Under the pieces are notes generated by a model. That model was not told where the DNA came from and ran no database searches. It worked only from the letters and a program-made list of their open reading frames with translations. 12,470 bases of DNA from Humisphaera sp. (lineage in GTDB: Bacteria; Planctomycetota; Phycisphaerae; Tepidisphaerales; Tepidisphaeraceae). The stretch covers positions 1-12,470 of the forward strand of contig JANXVV010000591.1 of assembly GCA_025351525.1 (NCBI GenBank), read 5' to 3'. A program made the translations under genes and the position numbers. Positions 1 through 6,875 of the stretch are shown here, piece by piece; the first letter of the stretch is position 1, and each line of letters begins with the position of its first letter.

Positions 1-1032
1 GCCGATCGACGCCGCGAGGATCCACAGCCCGCTTCGCTCGCGAACCGCCAGCGAGAAGGTGGCGATCAACACCGCCGCCTGCGCCCCGAGCATCCCATAG
101 AAAAAATATCGGCTGCGGATCAAACTTCGATCCGACTGCCAGCTCGTTTTTCGGACGGCCACCTCGTAGAGATAAGCGGTCTGTTGATTCAGCCGGGCTT
201 CCCGGTCGTGGCGCGCAGCATCGAAGCGCAACCCGGCGGCGGTGAAATCGGTGGCGAGTTGTCGAACCTCGGCCGGCGATTCGCGGTCGGTGGCTGCCAA
301 CGTGGGGCGCGTCGCGGCCTGGGTGGCGGAGAGGCTCGCGGAAACGGAGACGTTCGCCAGAAGATCCAGCAACTTCTCAATTTTGGCAACGCCGGCCATC
401 GCCGGTTGCAGCGCGGCATCGCTGGTTTGCGCGTTGCGATCCGCCGCCAAAAGCGCTTCGTGCATCGCTTCGGTATTCACTTTGCCAAACAGCGCGGGGG
501 GTGTGGTTTCGCCCCGGTTTTTTCTAAGCGACTCATACGCCTCACGGACTTTTGGATCAATGATCGTCAATTCCTCCGCCGCCGGCACGGTTGACGCCAA
601 AAGTTCCATGGCCGATTTAATGCCCGGGTCGGCCAGAAGCGGAACGATCTGTTCTTGAATCGCGCGGGCTTTTTCCGCCCCGTTCGGAGTGGCTGTGAGA
701 ATTTGGCTGAAGTGCGTGACGGCGAACATCAGCGAATCGGTCGAGAGCGAACGGACATCCCCGAGGTTGCGCATCAGCTTCAGCGAAGTGATCGCATTGG
801 CCGCGCGAAGTTTTTTCGCCTGGAAAAAGTTCCACTGGTCCCCGGCTTTCGACTGGTTCTGCGCCGACAGCGACCGATAGTATTGCGCCTGGTTGCTCTC
901 GCTGGAAGACAGCCCGGCCAGCAGCGTCGCCAGAACCGTCATGACGACCGGCGTGGAGGTCACGATTTTGTCCCAGCGCGACAGGGGCGGTTTGGGGTCC
1001 GTTGCATTTTCCGGAGGTTTGGGAAGCTTCAT
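1..1032 (-). CDS. DUF4337-like membrane protein, partial (C-terminus beyond window edge)
   Basis: An open frame on the minus strand starts at ATG 1032-1030 and runs without a stop for 344 codons to the left edge, so the C-terminus is missing. Residues about 24-42 form a hydrophobic segment near the N-terminus, followed by a Gln/Ser-rich stretch and DQWNFFQAKKLR (65-76). That arrangement, an N-terminal membrane segment then a W-x-F/Y-x-QAK-type motif, is what I recall of the DUF4337 family. Residues about 309-330 form a second membrane segment and WILAASIG starts a third, also DUF4337-like; the middle is mostly helical and soluble. An in-frame TAG lies 27 nt before the ATG. Two TTG codons lie between, and no clear ribosome binding site decides the start. 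It follows the double ketosynthase gene by 49 nt and may be the last gene of that operon. Function is unknown; family assignment is moderate. Confidence 0.6.
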   Translation of the reverse strand, partial: MKLPKPPENATDPKPPLSRWDKIVTSTPVVMTVLATLLAGLSSSESNQAQYYRSLSAQNQSKAGDQWNFFQAKKLRAANAITSLKLMRNLGDVRSLSTDSLMFAVTHFSQILTATPNGAEKARAIQEQIVPLLADPGIKSAMELLASTVPAAEELTIIDPKVREAYESLRKNRGETTPPALFGKVNTEAMHEALLAADRNAQTSDAALQPAMAGVAKIEKLLDLLANVSVSASLSATQAATRPTLAATDRESPAEVRQLATDFTAAGLRFDAARHDREARLNQQTAYLYEVAVRKTSWQSDRSLIRSRYFFYGMLGAQAAVLIATFSLAVRERSGLWILAASIG

Positions 1033-1081
1033 GGGCAACTTCAATATAAACGGATCGCCCTAAACGCAAGCGACGATGTTC

Positions 1082-3427
1082 TTAAACGATCAATCGAACC
1101 CCGCTGACGCACCCGGTGAAATCGGTGCAGATCGCGGCGAACGAGCTTTCCTTGCCGAGAGTCGCGGCGTGTGCGGGTTGGCCTGCTAGACCTTGCTCCA
1201 GTAATTCCGGCATTTTACCGGCGAGCAGCACCGCCGCGATGGCGATCAGCGGTGATGCGCTGAACGTTTCGGCGACGTGTCCGTAGATCGCCGAAACGCC
1301 GGGATTGCCGCTGTGTCGAAGGGCCGCGGATTCGGTTCGATCGATCCAGGTGCCGCAGGCGGAACTCAGAACCTGCGAAGGATTGTTCAGATCGGCCAGC
1401 ACGCGGGAGAGGGTCTGGATGGCGGTTGACGGTGTGCCGCGTGCGGCGGCGGTGGCATCGACCCGCGCGCGTGAAGTGCCGCCGCGCCGTTCGATCGACG
1501 CGCGCGATTCGAGAATGAACGTGACCGCTCCGGCCCCGCAGGTAAAGCCTTTTTCGGTGGCGAATGGCGCACCGGCCTGCGACTCCGCCCGTAGGCCGCA
1601 GTGAAGATAGGACTGATTGACGAGGTCGCAATATTCCTCGCCCGCGCTGACGATGGCGCGGTCCCACACCCCCGCGCTGATTCTGGCGGCGGCCAGGGCG
1701 AGCGCATCCAATCCCGCGGTGCGCGTGCCGATGAGAGTCTGGCACGCGCCTTTGAGCGACAACATCAAACTGAGCTGCGCCGCTCCGGCATTGGGCACCG
1801 CCTCGGCGAACAGGATGGGATTGGCGGCGACCAAACCTTCCTCGATGATTTGTCGGTAATACGAGGCGCTGAAATTACAGGAGCCGTGCATCGAGCCGAG
1901 AATCGCGGCGCAGTCCTCGGCAAAAGGGGCGGTGTCGTGAATGCCCGCATCGCGCAGCGCGAGAGTCGCGGAGGCGAGCGTGAGCTTGACGTAATCGCTC
2001 ATTCGACGGACACGCCGCGCGTTGAGCAGACCTTCGAGCGCGCTGTCGGGCACAGGGCCGGTGTCTTTTTTCCAGGCGGGTTCGGATGGATCGGCGAGGC
2101 GCGCGAGAAGGGCTTCGTTGCCGATGATGCCGGGAGCGATGACGCCGATGCCGGTGATGTAGACGGGGGAGGACTGAGGGCTGAGGACTGGGGACTGAGA
2201 GTGATGGGGTTTTTCGGGTTGGGAATGCATGGGCGGGACGCCCATGCCACCTAACACGATGCAGGTGTTTGCGCCGCCGAAGCCCAGGGAGGTGTTGAGC
2301 GTGGTGCGGAGGGCGGCGGGTTTGGGTTTTCCGGTGACGAGTTGGAGATCGGTAAACTCGACTTCTTCAGGTCGCACGTGGACGGTGGGGGGAATGATTT
2401 GATCGCGAAGAGCCATGGCCGACAGCACCAGTTCGACCGCCCCCGCGCCGCCCAGCGTGTGACCGAGATGGCTCTTGAAGGCGATGACGGGAACATTTGG
2501 AAGATGCACTCCAAACACGCGGGAGAAGGCGGCATATTCGCCGGCATCGTTGTCGGGCGTGCCCGTGGCGTGGGCCGCAACCAGGTCGATATCGGTGGGC
2601 GACAGACCGGCACGTTCCAACGCCTGAATCATCGCGCGCGCCGCCCCGTCGCCTTGCGGGTGCGGCTGCGTGAGATGGTGTGCATCGGCGGATTCACCCC
2701 AGCCGCGTATTTTCGCAAGCGGTGTCGCGCCGCGGCGAACGGCATCGCTCTCGCGCTCCAGCACGACGATCCCATATCCCTCGGCCAGCTTCATTCCCTG
2801 ACGCCCCTTGGCGAAAGGGCGCAGCGGCCCATCGGCCACGAGGCGCAGGCTGTTGAACCCGCCATATACATATTCGCTGATCGTGTCATAGCCGCCGGCG
2901 ATGACGACGTCGGCCTGCCCGGTCTGCAACAGCGTGATGCCCATCGCGATGCTGCCGAGGCTGGATGAACAGGCCGAACAGTTGGTCGCGCTGAAACCGG
3001 CGATTGGAAAACCGTCGAGCGCCGATTGCAACGTGCTTCCCGCAAGAAAATCCCGCAGCGAGGCGAAACTTTTATCGCGAAGAAAACGACCGGCGGCGCG
3101 CATTCCGTGCAGGGTCGTGCCGAGCAGGCAGGCGCTGCGCGTCTCCGCGCAGGGCGAAGTCTCATGCAAACCGGCATCGCGCAGAGCCTCGCCGATCGTC
3201 CAACGAAGGTAGCGCACTTCCCGCGGTAAATCGGGTGAAAATGTCGCTGGCAGATCGACCGCCTGGCCACCGTCTTTCCCGGGCGGCAGCGGAGATTCCA
3301 TCGCGCTCATCGGCCCCAGTCCGCTTCGACTTTGGAGAATTCCCCGCCACGTTTCCTCGCGAGAAAGTCCCAATCCCGTCGCGAGACCGGCACCGGTGAT
3401 GACGATGGATTCGGGGGAAAAATTCAT
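1082..3427 (-). CDS. Fused ketosynthase / chain-length-factor-like protein (two KAS domains)
   Basis: The 781 residues hold two FabF-type beta-ketoacyl-ACP synthase domains, about 1-392 and 422-781. A typical single KAS is about 410 residues. Domain 1 opens with IVITGAGLATGLG and has the full catalytic set: Cys153 in SACSSS, His286 in AHATGTP, Lys318 and His323 in AFKSHLGH. Domain 2 opens with VYITGIGVIAPG. Aligned by eye without gaps from the GP/GA position, the nucleophile site reads GTRTAG, so Cys becomes Arg569. The first His becomes about Ser689, Lys becomes Tyr715 and the second His becomes Glu720. Domain 2 therefore looks catalytically dead, like the chain-length factor of type II polyketide and aryl-polyene systems. 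Inferred role: decarboxylative chain extension on the partner ACP, with domain 2 setting chain length. Residues 393-421 are a Pro/Ser/His-rich linker encoded by repeat DNA. The ATG overlaps the upstream acyltransferase stop by 4 nt, suggesting translational coupling. Confidence 0.88.
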   Translation of the reverse strand: MNFSPESIVITGAGLATGLGLSREETWRGILQSRSGLGPMSAMESPLPPGKDGGQAVDLPATFSPDLPREVRYLRWTIGEALRDAGLHETSPCAETRSACLLGTTLHGMRAAGRFLRDKSFASLRDFLAGSTLQSALDGFPIAGFSATNCSACSSSLGSIAMGITLLQTGQADVVIAGGYDTISEYVYGGFNSLRLVADGPLRPFAKGRQGMKLAEGYGIVVLERESDAVRRGATPLAKIRGWGESADAHHLTQPHPQGDGAARAMIQALERAGLSPTDIDLVAAHATGTPDNDAGEYAAFSRVFGVHLPNVPVIAFKSHLGHTLGGAGAVELVLSAMALRDQIIPPTVHVRPEEVEFTDLQLVTGKPKPAALRTTLNTSLGFGGANTCIVLGGMGVPPMHSQPEKPHHSQSPVLSPQSSPVYITGIGVIAPGIIGNEALLARLADPSEPAWKKDTGPVPDSALEGLLNARRVRRMSDYVKLTLASATLALRDAGIHDTAPFAEDCAAILGSMHGSCNFSASYYRQIIEEGLVAANPILFAEAVPNAGAAQLSLMLSLKGACQTLIGTRTAGLDALALAAARISAGVWDRAIVSAGEEYCDLVNQSYLHCGLRAESQAGAPFATEKGFTCGAGAVTFILESRASIERRGGTSRARVDATAAARGTPSTAIQTLSRVLADLNNPSQVLSSACGTWIDRTESAALRHSGNPGVSAIYGHVAETFSASPLIAIAAVLLAGKMPELLEQGLAGQPAHAATLGKESSFAAICTDFTGCVSGVRLIV
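2172..2199. repeat. Heptanucleotide tandem repeat in the ketosynthase linker
   Basis: Four consecutive 7-mers can be read: GACTGAG, GGCTGAG, GACTGGG and GACTGAG. They are followed by a degenerate fifth copy, AGTGATG. On the coding strand they encode part of the Ser/Pro-rich segment SQSPVLSPQSSP just before domain 2 starts at Val422. Seven is not a multiple of three, so gain or loss of one unit would shift the frame of domain 2. Confidence 0.75.
2227..2251. repeat. GCATGGGCG-type palindromic repeat inside the ketosynthase gene
   Basis: This 25-nt element, GCATGGGCGGG followed by ACGCCCATGCCACC, differs at one base from the right arm of the intergenic palindrome at 8083-8107. GCATGGGCG and CGCCCATGC give it an inner dyad. 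On the minus strand it encodes GGMGVPPMH (residues 393-401), immediately after the conserved C-terminal NTSLGFGGANTCIVL of ketosynthase domain 1. An intergenic repeat is thus being translated as the start of an interdomain linker. Confidence 0.85.
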
Positions 3428-4389
3428 GGCGTTGCATCTTCGACAAATGCCGGGTTAAGCACGAGCCATTGCTCGGGGTACGCCGCCACATATTTTTCGA
3501 TCGCCTTTCCCAATTGCAACAGCGCCGGATGGACACCGTCGATCAACACGGCATCGGGATCGACGTGAATCGGCGCTTCGGCAAACACACGGCAACGGCC
3601 GGCGGCGGTTCGCACGGTGAATACCGGTACGATCGGGCTGCCGCTGATCTGCGCCAACCTCACCGGTCCAAGCGGCAGCAGAACATGACCGCCGAGCATC
3701 GGCACCGCCTGCGCTTTTTGGCCGGGCATCGCACGGTCGACCTGCACGACGACCACCTGATCATTTTCCAGCGCATCGCGCAGGCGCATCCACGTTTCCC
3801 AGCCATCATCGATCGCCGCTTCCTTGACACCCAGCGTCGTTCGCAGGGCACGGCGGATGGATTCAAAACCGTCCAGCACATCCCGCTTGAACACGACGTG
3901 GATATTCGGCTCTACATCCACCAATGCCGCCAGACCCACCTCGAATGAGCCCATGTGGGCTGTTGCAATGATCGCGCCGCCACCGGTTTTTCGATGGGCG
4001 ACATAGGCATCCCGCCCTTCGACCGATTCGATCTGCCCGTGCAGTTCGGCGGCGGTCATCGCGCTGCTCCGGCCGACATCGACTACAAAATCGAAGAAGT
4101 GTCCGACGACGGCTTTGGCAAAGGCTTCGCATCGGGCGGCGGGGAGGTCGGCACCGAGAATTCGCCGTGCGTTGGCAAAGGTCGCGCGGCGGACTTTGTG
4201 CGAAAACCGCACCGTCCCCCACACCCCCGGCCGTTTCATCGCGCGTAGCAGCCAGGGGGCGCTTCGCGCGAGATGGAATAACGATTTCAACCAGAAGCCC
4301 GCGACCGCATGGCGAAATTTCGGCGATGGAGCGGTGGAGCGCGGCACGGCGGGCGGGGTGGGGATTTGATCGATGGCGATGAATTTCAC
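3424..4389 (-). CDS. LpxL/HtrB-type lipid acyltransferase (LPLAT superfamily)
   Basis: This 321-residue protein is close to the usual length of LpxL/HtrB acyltransferases (about 300). The catalytic HX4E motif is His145-Glu150 in AHMGSFE, preceded by the strand GGGAIIAT. Further conserved-looking blocks are VVVVQVDRAMPGQ (213-225), GGHVLLPLGPVRLAQ and SGSPIVPVF. The family transfers acyl chains from ACP to lipid A or related acceptors at the inner membrane. In aryl-polyene-type clusters such enzymes are thought to attach the polyene chain to a lipid anchor, which would fit here. The start is GTG (4389-4387), chosen because it lies 8 nt after the lolA-like stop; no better ATG is near. A basic, partly hydrophobic N-terminal stretch (residues 26-52) may bind the membrane. 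The stop overlaps the ketosynthase ATG by 4 nt. Acceptor and acyl donor cannot be read from sequence. Confidence 0.85.
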   Translation of the reverse strand: MKFIAIDQIPTPPAVPRSTAPSPKFRHAVAGFWLKSLFHLARSAPWLLRAMKRPGVWGTVRFSHKVRRATFANARRILGADLPAARCEAFAKAVVGHFFDFVVDVGRSSAMTAAELHGQIESVEGRDAYVAHRKTGGGAIIATAHMGSFEVGLAALVDVEPNIHVVFKRDVLDGFESIRRALRTTLGVKEAAIDDGWETWMRLRDALENDQVVVVQVDRAMPGQKAQAVPMLGGHVLLPLGPVRLAQISGSPIVPVFTVRTAAGRCRVFAEAPIHVDPDAVLIDGVHPALLQLGKAIEKYVAAYPEQWLVLNPAFVEDATP

Positions 4390-4397
4390 GTCAATGC

Positions 4398-5222
4398 TTA
4401 TTTTCGCGGCGACTCGGGCGGACCACCCAAATGCTCCAGCGGTCGAACCGTCCTGGTCTCGGCCGGCAGCTTTAGTTTCAGGCGGGCATCCTCCAGATTC
4501 GTGTTCGTCTTCACGTTGGAAAATCGAATCACGGTCTTCTCGCCGTCGGAATCCACCAGTTGAAACGCCAGTATAAAACCGCGCTCGGCATCGATCAACA
4601 CTGTGACGGAGTCGACATGCTCGCGCAGCGCCGCTTCGGTGGGAGTCAGATGGATCACCAATCGATCGGCCCGTTCCTCCCGCCCGAAATCCTTCGCGGC
4701 ACCCGGCGTGAAACTGAAGTGCGGAATCAACACCGCCAGCCGCGGCAAAGGTGAGGCGGCGAGTGACGATAACTGCCCGGCCAGCGGGTAAATCTCGACG
4801 GCTTTCTGCTTCGGGTAAAAGATGCTCACTTCCGTCTCGTCGACGCGCATGATCGTCGGTTCCGGCGTTCGCGTGTCCCAGAGCATGGCCGTGCCTTTTG
4901 CCTGGACCGTGCCGGAACTGATCATGGGTTTTTTAAGCAGCGGGGTGAATTTTTGCTGCTCGAAATCGGCGGTGAGATCGACGATTTTCCCGGCCTTGGC
5001 GTCGACGGCCACCATGCGGTTCCACAGCGCCGCATCGATTCCCGCAGGAGCCTCGGTAAGCGAATCCGCGCAAGCATAAGAAGCGACAACGACAAATAGA
5101 AGAACGATCCCGACCCCGTTTAGCGGCAGTGCCGGAGGCACGCGTTTCTTTCCTAGTCGACGAAAATGCCGCAGAAAACGTGTGCCTCCGGCACTACCGC
5201 TAAACGAAAATGCGAAGCTCAT
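4398..5222 (-). CDS. LolA-like periplasmic lipid/lipoprotein carrier
   Basis: A 274-residue protein whose mature part has LolA-family features: KIVDLTADFEQQKF near the start, then SSGTVQAKGTAMLWDT, then a strand-rich body. LolA carries lipoproteins across the periplasm. Divergent LolA-like proteins recur in aryl-polyene and flexirubin clusters, where they probably help move the product to the outer membrane. The hydrophobic signal core is GIVLLFVVVASYACA (38-52), with likely cleavage near Ala52; the Cys51 context (SYAC) is a poor lipobox. The N-terminus is unusually long: residues about 6-36 (basic and Gly/Pro-rich) are encoded by an inverted repeat. No ATG, GTG or TTG lies in frame between that repeat and the hydrophobic core, so the start must be in or before it. 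ATG 5222 overlaps the upstream stop by 4 nt (ATGA), which supports it. Family assignment rests on pattern and context. Confidence 0.72.
   Translation of the reverse strand: MSFAFSFSGSAGGTRFLRHFRRLGKKRVPPALPLNGVGIVLLFVVVASYACADSLTEAPAGIDAALWNRMVAVDAKAGKIVDLTADFEQQKFTPLLKKPMISSGTVQAKGTAMLWDTRTPEPTIMRVDETEVSIFYPKQKAVEIYPLAGQLSSLAASPLPRLAVLIPHFSFTPGAAKDFGREERADRLVIHLTPTEAALREHVDSVTVLIDAERGFILAFQLVDSDGEKTVIRFSNVKTNTNLEDARLKLKLPAETRTVRPLEHLGGPPESPRK
5117..5206. repeat. Inverted repeat encoding the N-terminal extension of the LolA-like protein
   Basis: The left arm (about 5117-5147) begins CGTTTAGCGGCAGTGCCGG and continues AGGCACGCGTTT. The right arm (about 5176-5206) is its reverse complement with two mismatches over about 31 nt. 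The loop is 28 nt. The whole element lies inside the 5' end of the LolA-like gene and contributes about 30 codons without a stop. In the mRNA it could form a strong stem about 16 nt after the start codon. Confidence 0.85.
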
Positions 5223-5932
5223 TGCGGTTTATCTCCCTCGCCCCGATGCAGCGTGAGCGATCCACCGGCGACGACGACCGATCCGACTTTTGCAATCACC
5301 TCGCACATCTGCAACGGCCCGAGAATCCGCGTGATTTTAGACTCCAGCTCAATCTCCACCGGCGGCGCGACCGCCTGCTCGAATCGAAGATCGATCTGCG
5401 CCAATTTCCCCTGCGATCCACTGCCGGTCGGACCCGCCAGCCCCGACAACTGCGCCAATGCCTCGGCGATCAACACTCCCGGGACGATCGGTTTCCCGGG
5501 AAAATGGGCGGCGAAAAAAGGCTCGTCGCCTTTCAGCGACCACACGCCGCGAGCCATCTCGCCGGGCCGTACCTCCGTCACGCGCGAGACGAATCGAAAC
5601 GCCGCACCGTGCGGCAATCGGGCGAGCCAGTCGGTCGGCGGAGCGGAAACGATTGGCTTGGGAGTGGTGGCCGATCGATGATCCTGAACGTAGCGGGCCA
5701 GCGTAGAGACGTTGTGAAACACTTCTTTGCCGACGGCTTCATTGGGGATTCGCACCCCCATCTGCCGCTCGATGCTGGTGACCAGAAGCAGCATGTCGAG
5801 CGAATCCAGATCGACATCCCCCCCAAAAAACGGCATGTCTTCGGCGAGCGGCGCATTGGGGTCTAGCTTGAGATCGCGCCGAAGAATCGTCTTGATCTGC
5901 TGGAGAATCTCGGGGTCGATGGGAGAAGTCAT
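5219..5932 (-). CDS. Acyl carrier protein-FabZ-like dehydratase fusion
   Basis: The 237 residues contain two domains. Residues 1-85 are an acyl carrier protein with Ser44 in DLDSLDML, the expected phosphopantetheine site. A Pro/Ala/Thr linker (about 86-100) leads to a hot-dog dehydratase: RLPHGAAFRFVSRV (105-118), HFPGKPIVPGV (143-153) and EALAQ (157-161). His143 and Glu157 are 14 residues apart, the spacing of the FabZ catalytic pair. FabZ removes water from 3-hydroxyacyl-ACP to give trans-2-enoyl-ACP. With no reductase in cis, repeated extension and dehydration would give a conjugated polyene, though a ketoreductase must come from elsewhere. ACP and FabZ are normally separate; here substrate and enzyme are tethered. 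It is the first gene of the minus-strand operon. Its TGA overlaps the LolA-like ATG. No strong ribosome binding site precedes ATG 5932. Confidence 0.87.
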   Translation of the reverse strand: MTSPIDPEILQQIKTILRRDLKLDPNAPLAEDMPFFGGDVDLDSLDMLLLVTSIERQMGVRIPNEAVGKEVFHNVSTLARYVQDHRSATTPKPIVSAPPTDWLARLPHGAAFRFVSRVTEVRPGEMARGVWSLKGDEPFFAAHFPGKPIVPGVLIAEALAQLSGLAGPTGSGSQGKLAQIDLRFEQAVAPPVEIELESKITRILGPLQMCEVIAKVGSVVVAGGSLTLHRGEGDKPQ

Positions 5933-5963
5933 AGAGCTTGTTTTAGAACACGGCTAGTTTCGC

Positions 5964-6035
5964 CGTAGCATGGGCTACCAGCCCATGATTTTTTGTGTTG
6001 AAATCCAAAGACCTGGGCTGGTAGCCCATGCTACG
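5964..6035. repeat. Nested palindrome in the divergent intergenic region
   Basis: Arms 5964-5985 and 6014-6035 are perfect 22-nt reverse complements; each begins or ends with CGTAGCATGGGC. Each arm also contains its own hairpin, TGGGCT-ACC-AGCCCA, so the DNA or RNA could fold as one long stem or two short ones. AACACGG/CCGTGTT outside the arms (about 5947 and 6053) may mark the outer ends. It sits between the divergent ACP-dehydratase and PlsC-like genes and is the same family as 10449-10516. Confidence 0.9.
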
Positions 6036-6194
6036 ATAGCCTTCACCGTGTTTGTAAACACGCTCATAGACGTTGGATCTTCTTTCACTCTTAGACGCGA
6101 TTCTCTGGATTGCCGGTTCTTTTGCAAGTTGGCACCTGTTTTATAGCAGGCCAAATAGCCACCACCGATTCCCACGGCTATACTCGCCCCCCGC

Positions 6195-6875
6195 ATGATC
6201 ACGCCTGTCTATCGCCTGGCAAGAGCCCTCTGTCGATTCGTCCAGCTTTGCTGCGTTCGGTTGGTGGTCGTCCATCGCAATCGCCTCGATCGTTCCGGGG
6301 GGTTTGTGCTGGCCTGCACGCACCTCAGCCATGTCGAGCCGGCGATTCTGACGGCGATTCTTGATCGCCAGATCGACTGGATGTCGCGGATTGAATTTCA
6401 TCGCTACCGTCTGGTGGCCCGATTTCTTGAGGCGGCTGGCAGTTTTTCGGTAGATCGGAACGGGGTGCCGGTCAAATCGATCCGCACGGCAATCAAGCGA
6501 GTCCAGGCCGGTAAGGTCGTCGGCATTTTCCCCGAAGGCGGCGTGGCCCGTGGGAAAATGTCGGTGATGCAAGGTGGGCCGATTAAAAAAGGGGTCTGCG
6601 TCGTTTCGTATCGTGCCGCAGTGCCGGTGCTGCCAGTACTGGTACTGGGGACGGAGACGTTGACGAAGGTGGGGCCATGGATGCCTTTCAAGCACGCACG
6701 GCTGTGGGTGATCGCCGGGAATTTAGTACATCCCCATCTCGACGAACCCCGCCGAAAGGTGGCGCGCGACCTGATGGCAAAAGATCTTCAGGCGGAATTT
6801 CAGGCGATGTATGTGGAACTGTCTATGACGTGCGGCCTGGGAGCAAGCCCCGTCTGCCCTTCCCTATCGTCTTAA
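6195..6875 (+). CDS. PlsC-like 1-acyl-glycerol-3-phosphate acyltransferase family protein
   Basis: This 226-residue protein has PlsC-family layout. It has a short N-terminus, then VLACTHLSHVEPAIL with His43 and Glu48 (HX4E in place of the usual HX4D), a central SRIEF block, FPEGGVARGK (112-121), and VPVLPVLVLGTE towards the C-terminus. Family members acylate lysophosphatidic acid or related lipids at the inner membrane. It lies between the polyene-like operon, divergently, and the pst operon, on the same strand as the latter. Its stop codon overlaps the first Pho-box repeat, so it may be an independent gene rather than part of the pst unit. No convincing ribosome binding site precedes ATG 6195. 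A TATACT sequence at 6179-6184 would leave almost no leader, so a leaderless transcript is possible. The substrate is unknown. Confidence 0.8.
   Translation: MITPVYRLARALCRFVQLCCVRLVVVHRNRLDRSGGFVLACTHLSHVEPAILTAILDRQIDWMSRIEFHRYRLVARFLEAAGSFSVDRNGVPVKSIRTAIKRVQAGKVVGIFPEGGVARGKMSVMQGGPIKKGVCVVSYRAAVPVLPVLVLGTETLTKVGPWMPFKHARLWVIAGNLVHPHLDEPRRKVARDLMAKDLQAEFQAMYVELSMTCGLGASPVCPSLSS

Noticed and set aside
1601..2254. Long plus-strand frames opposite the ketosynthase gene
   Set aside because: They are antisense shadows of a GC-rich gene with clear KAS motifs on the minus strand; their translations show no domains.
6130..6145. A sigma-54-like TGGCAC-N5-TTATA before the PlsC-like gene
   Set aside because: The essential GC of the -12 element is missing, and no activator site or gene is visible.
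5975..6202. A 75-codon minus-strand frame with a glycine-rich start, upstream of the ACP-dehydratase gene
   Set aside because: It runs through one arm and loop of the 5964-6035 palindrome, overlaps the PlsC-like start on the other strand, and shows no recognisable domain. Most likely chance.
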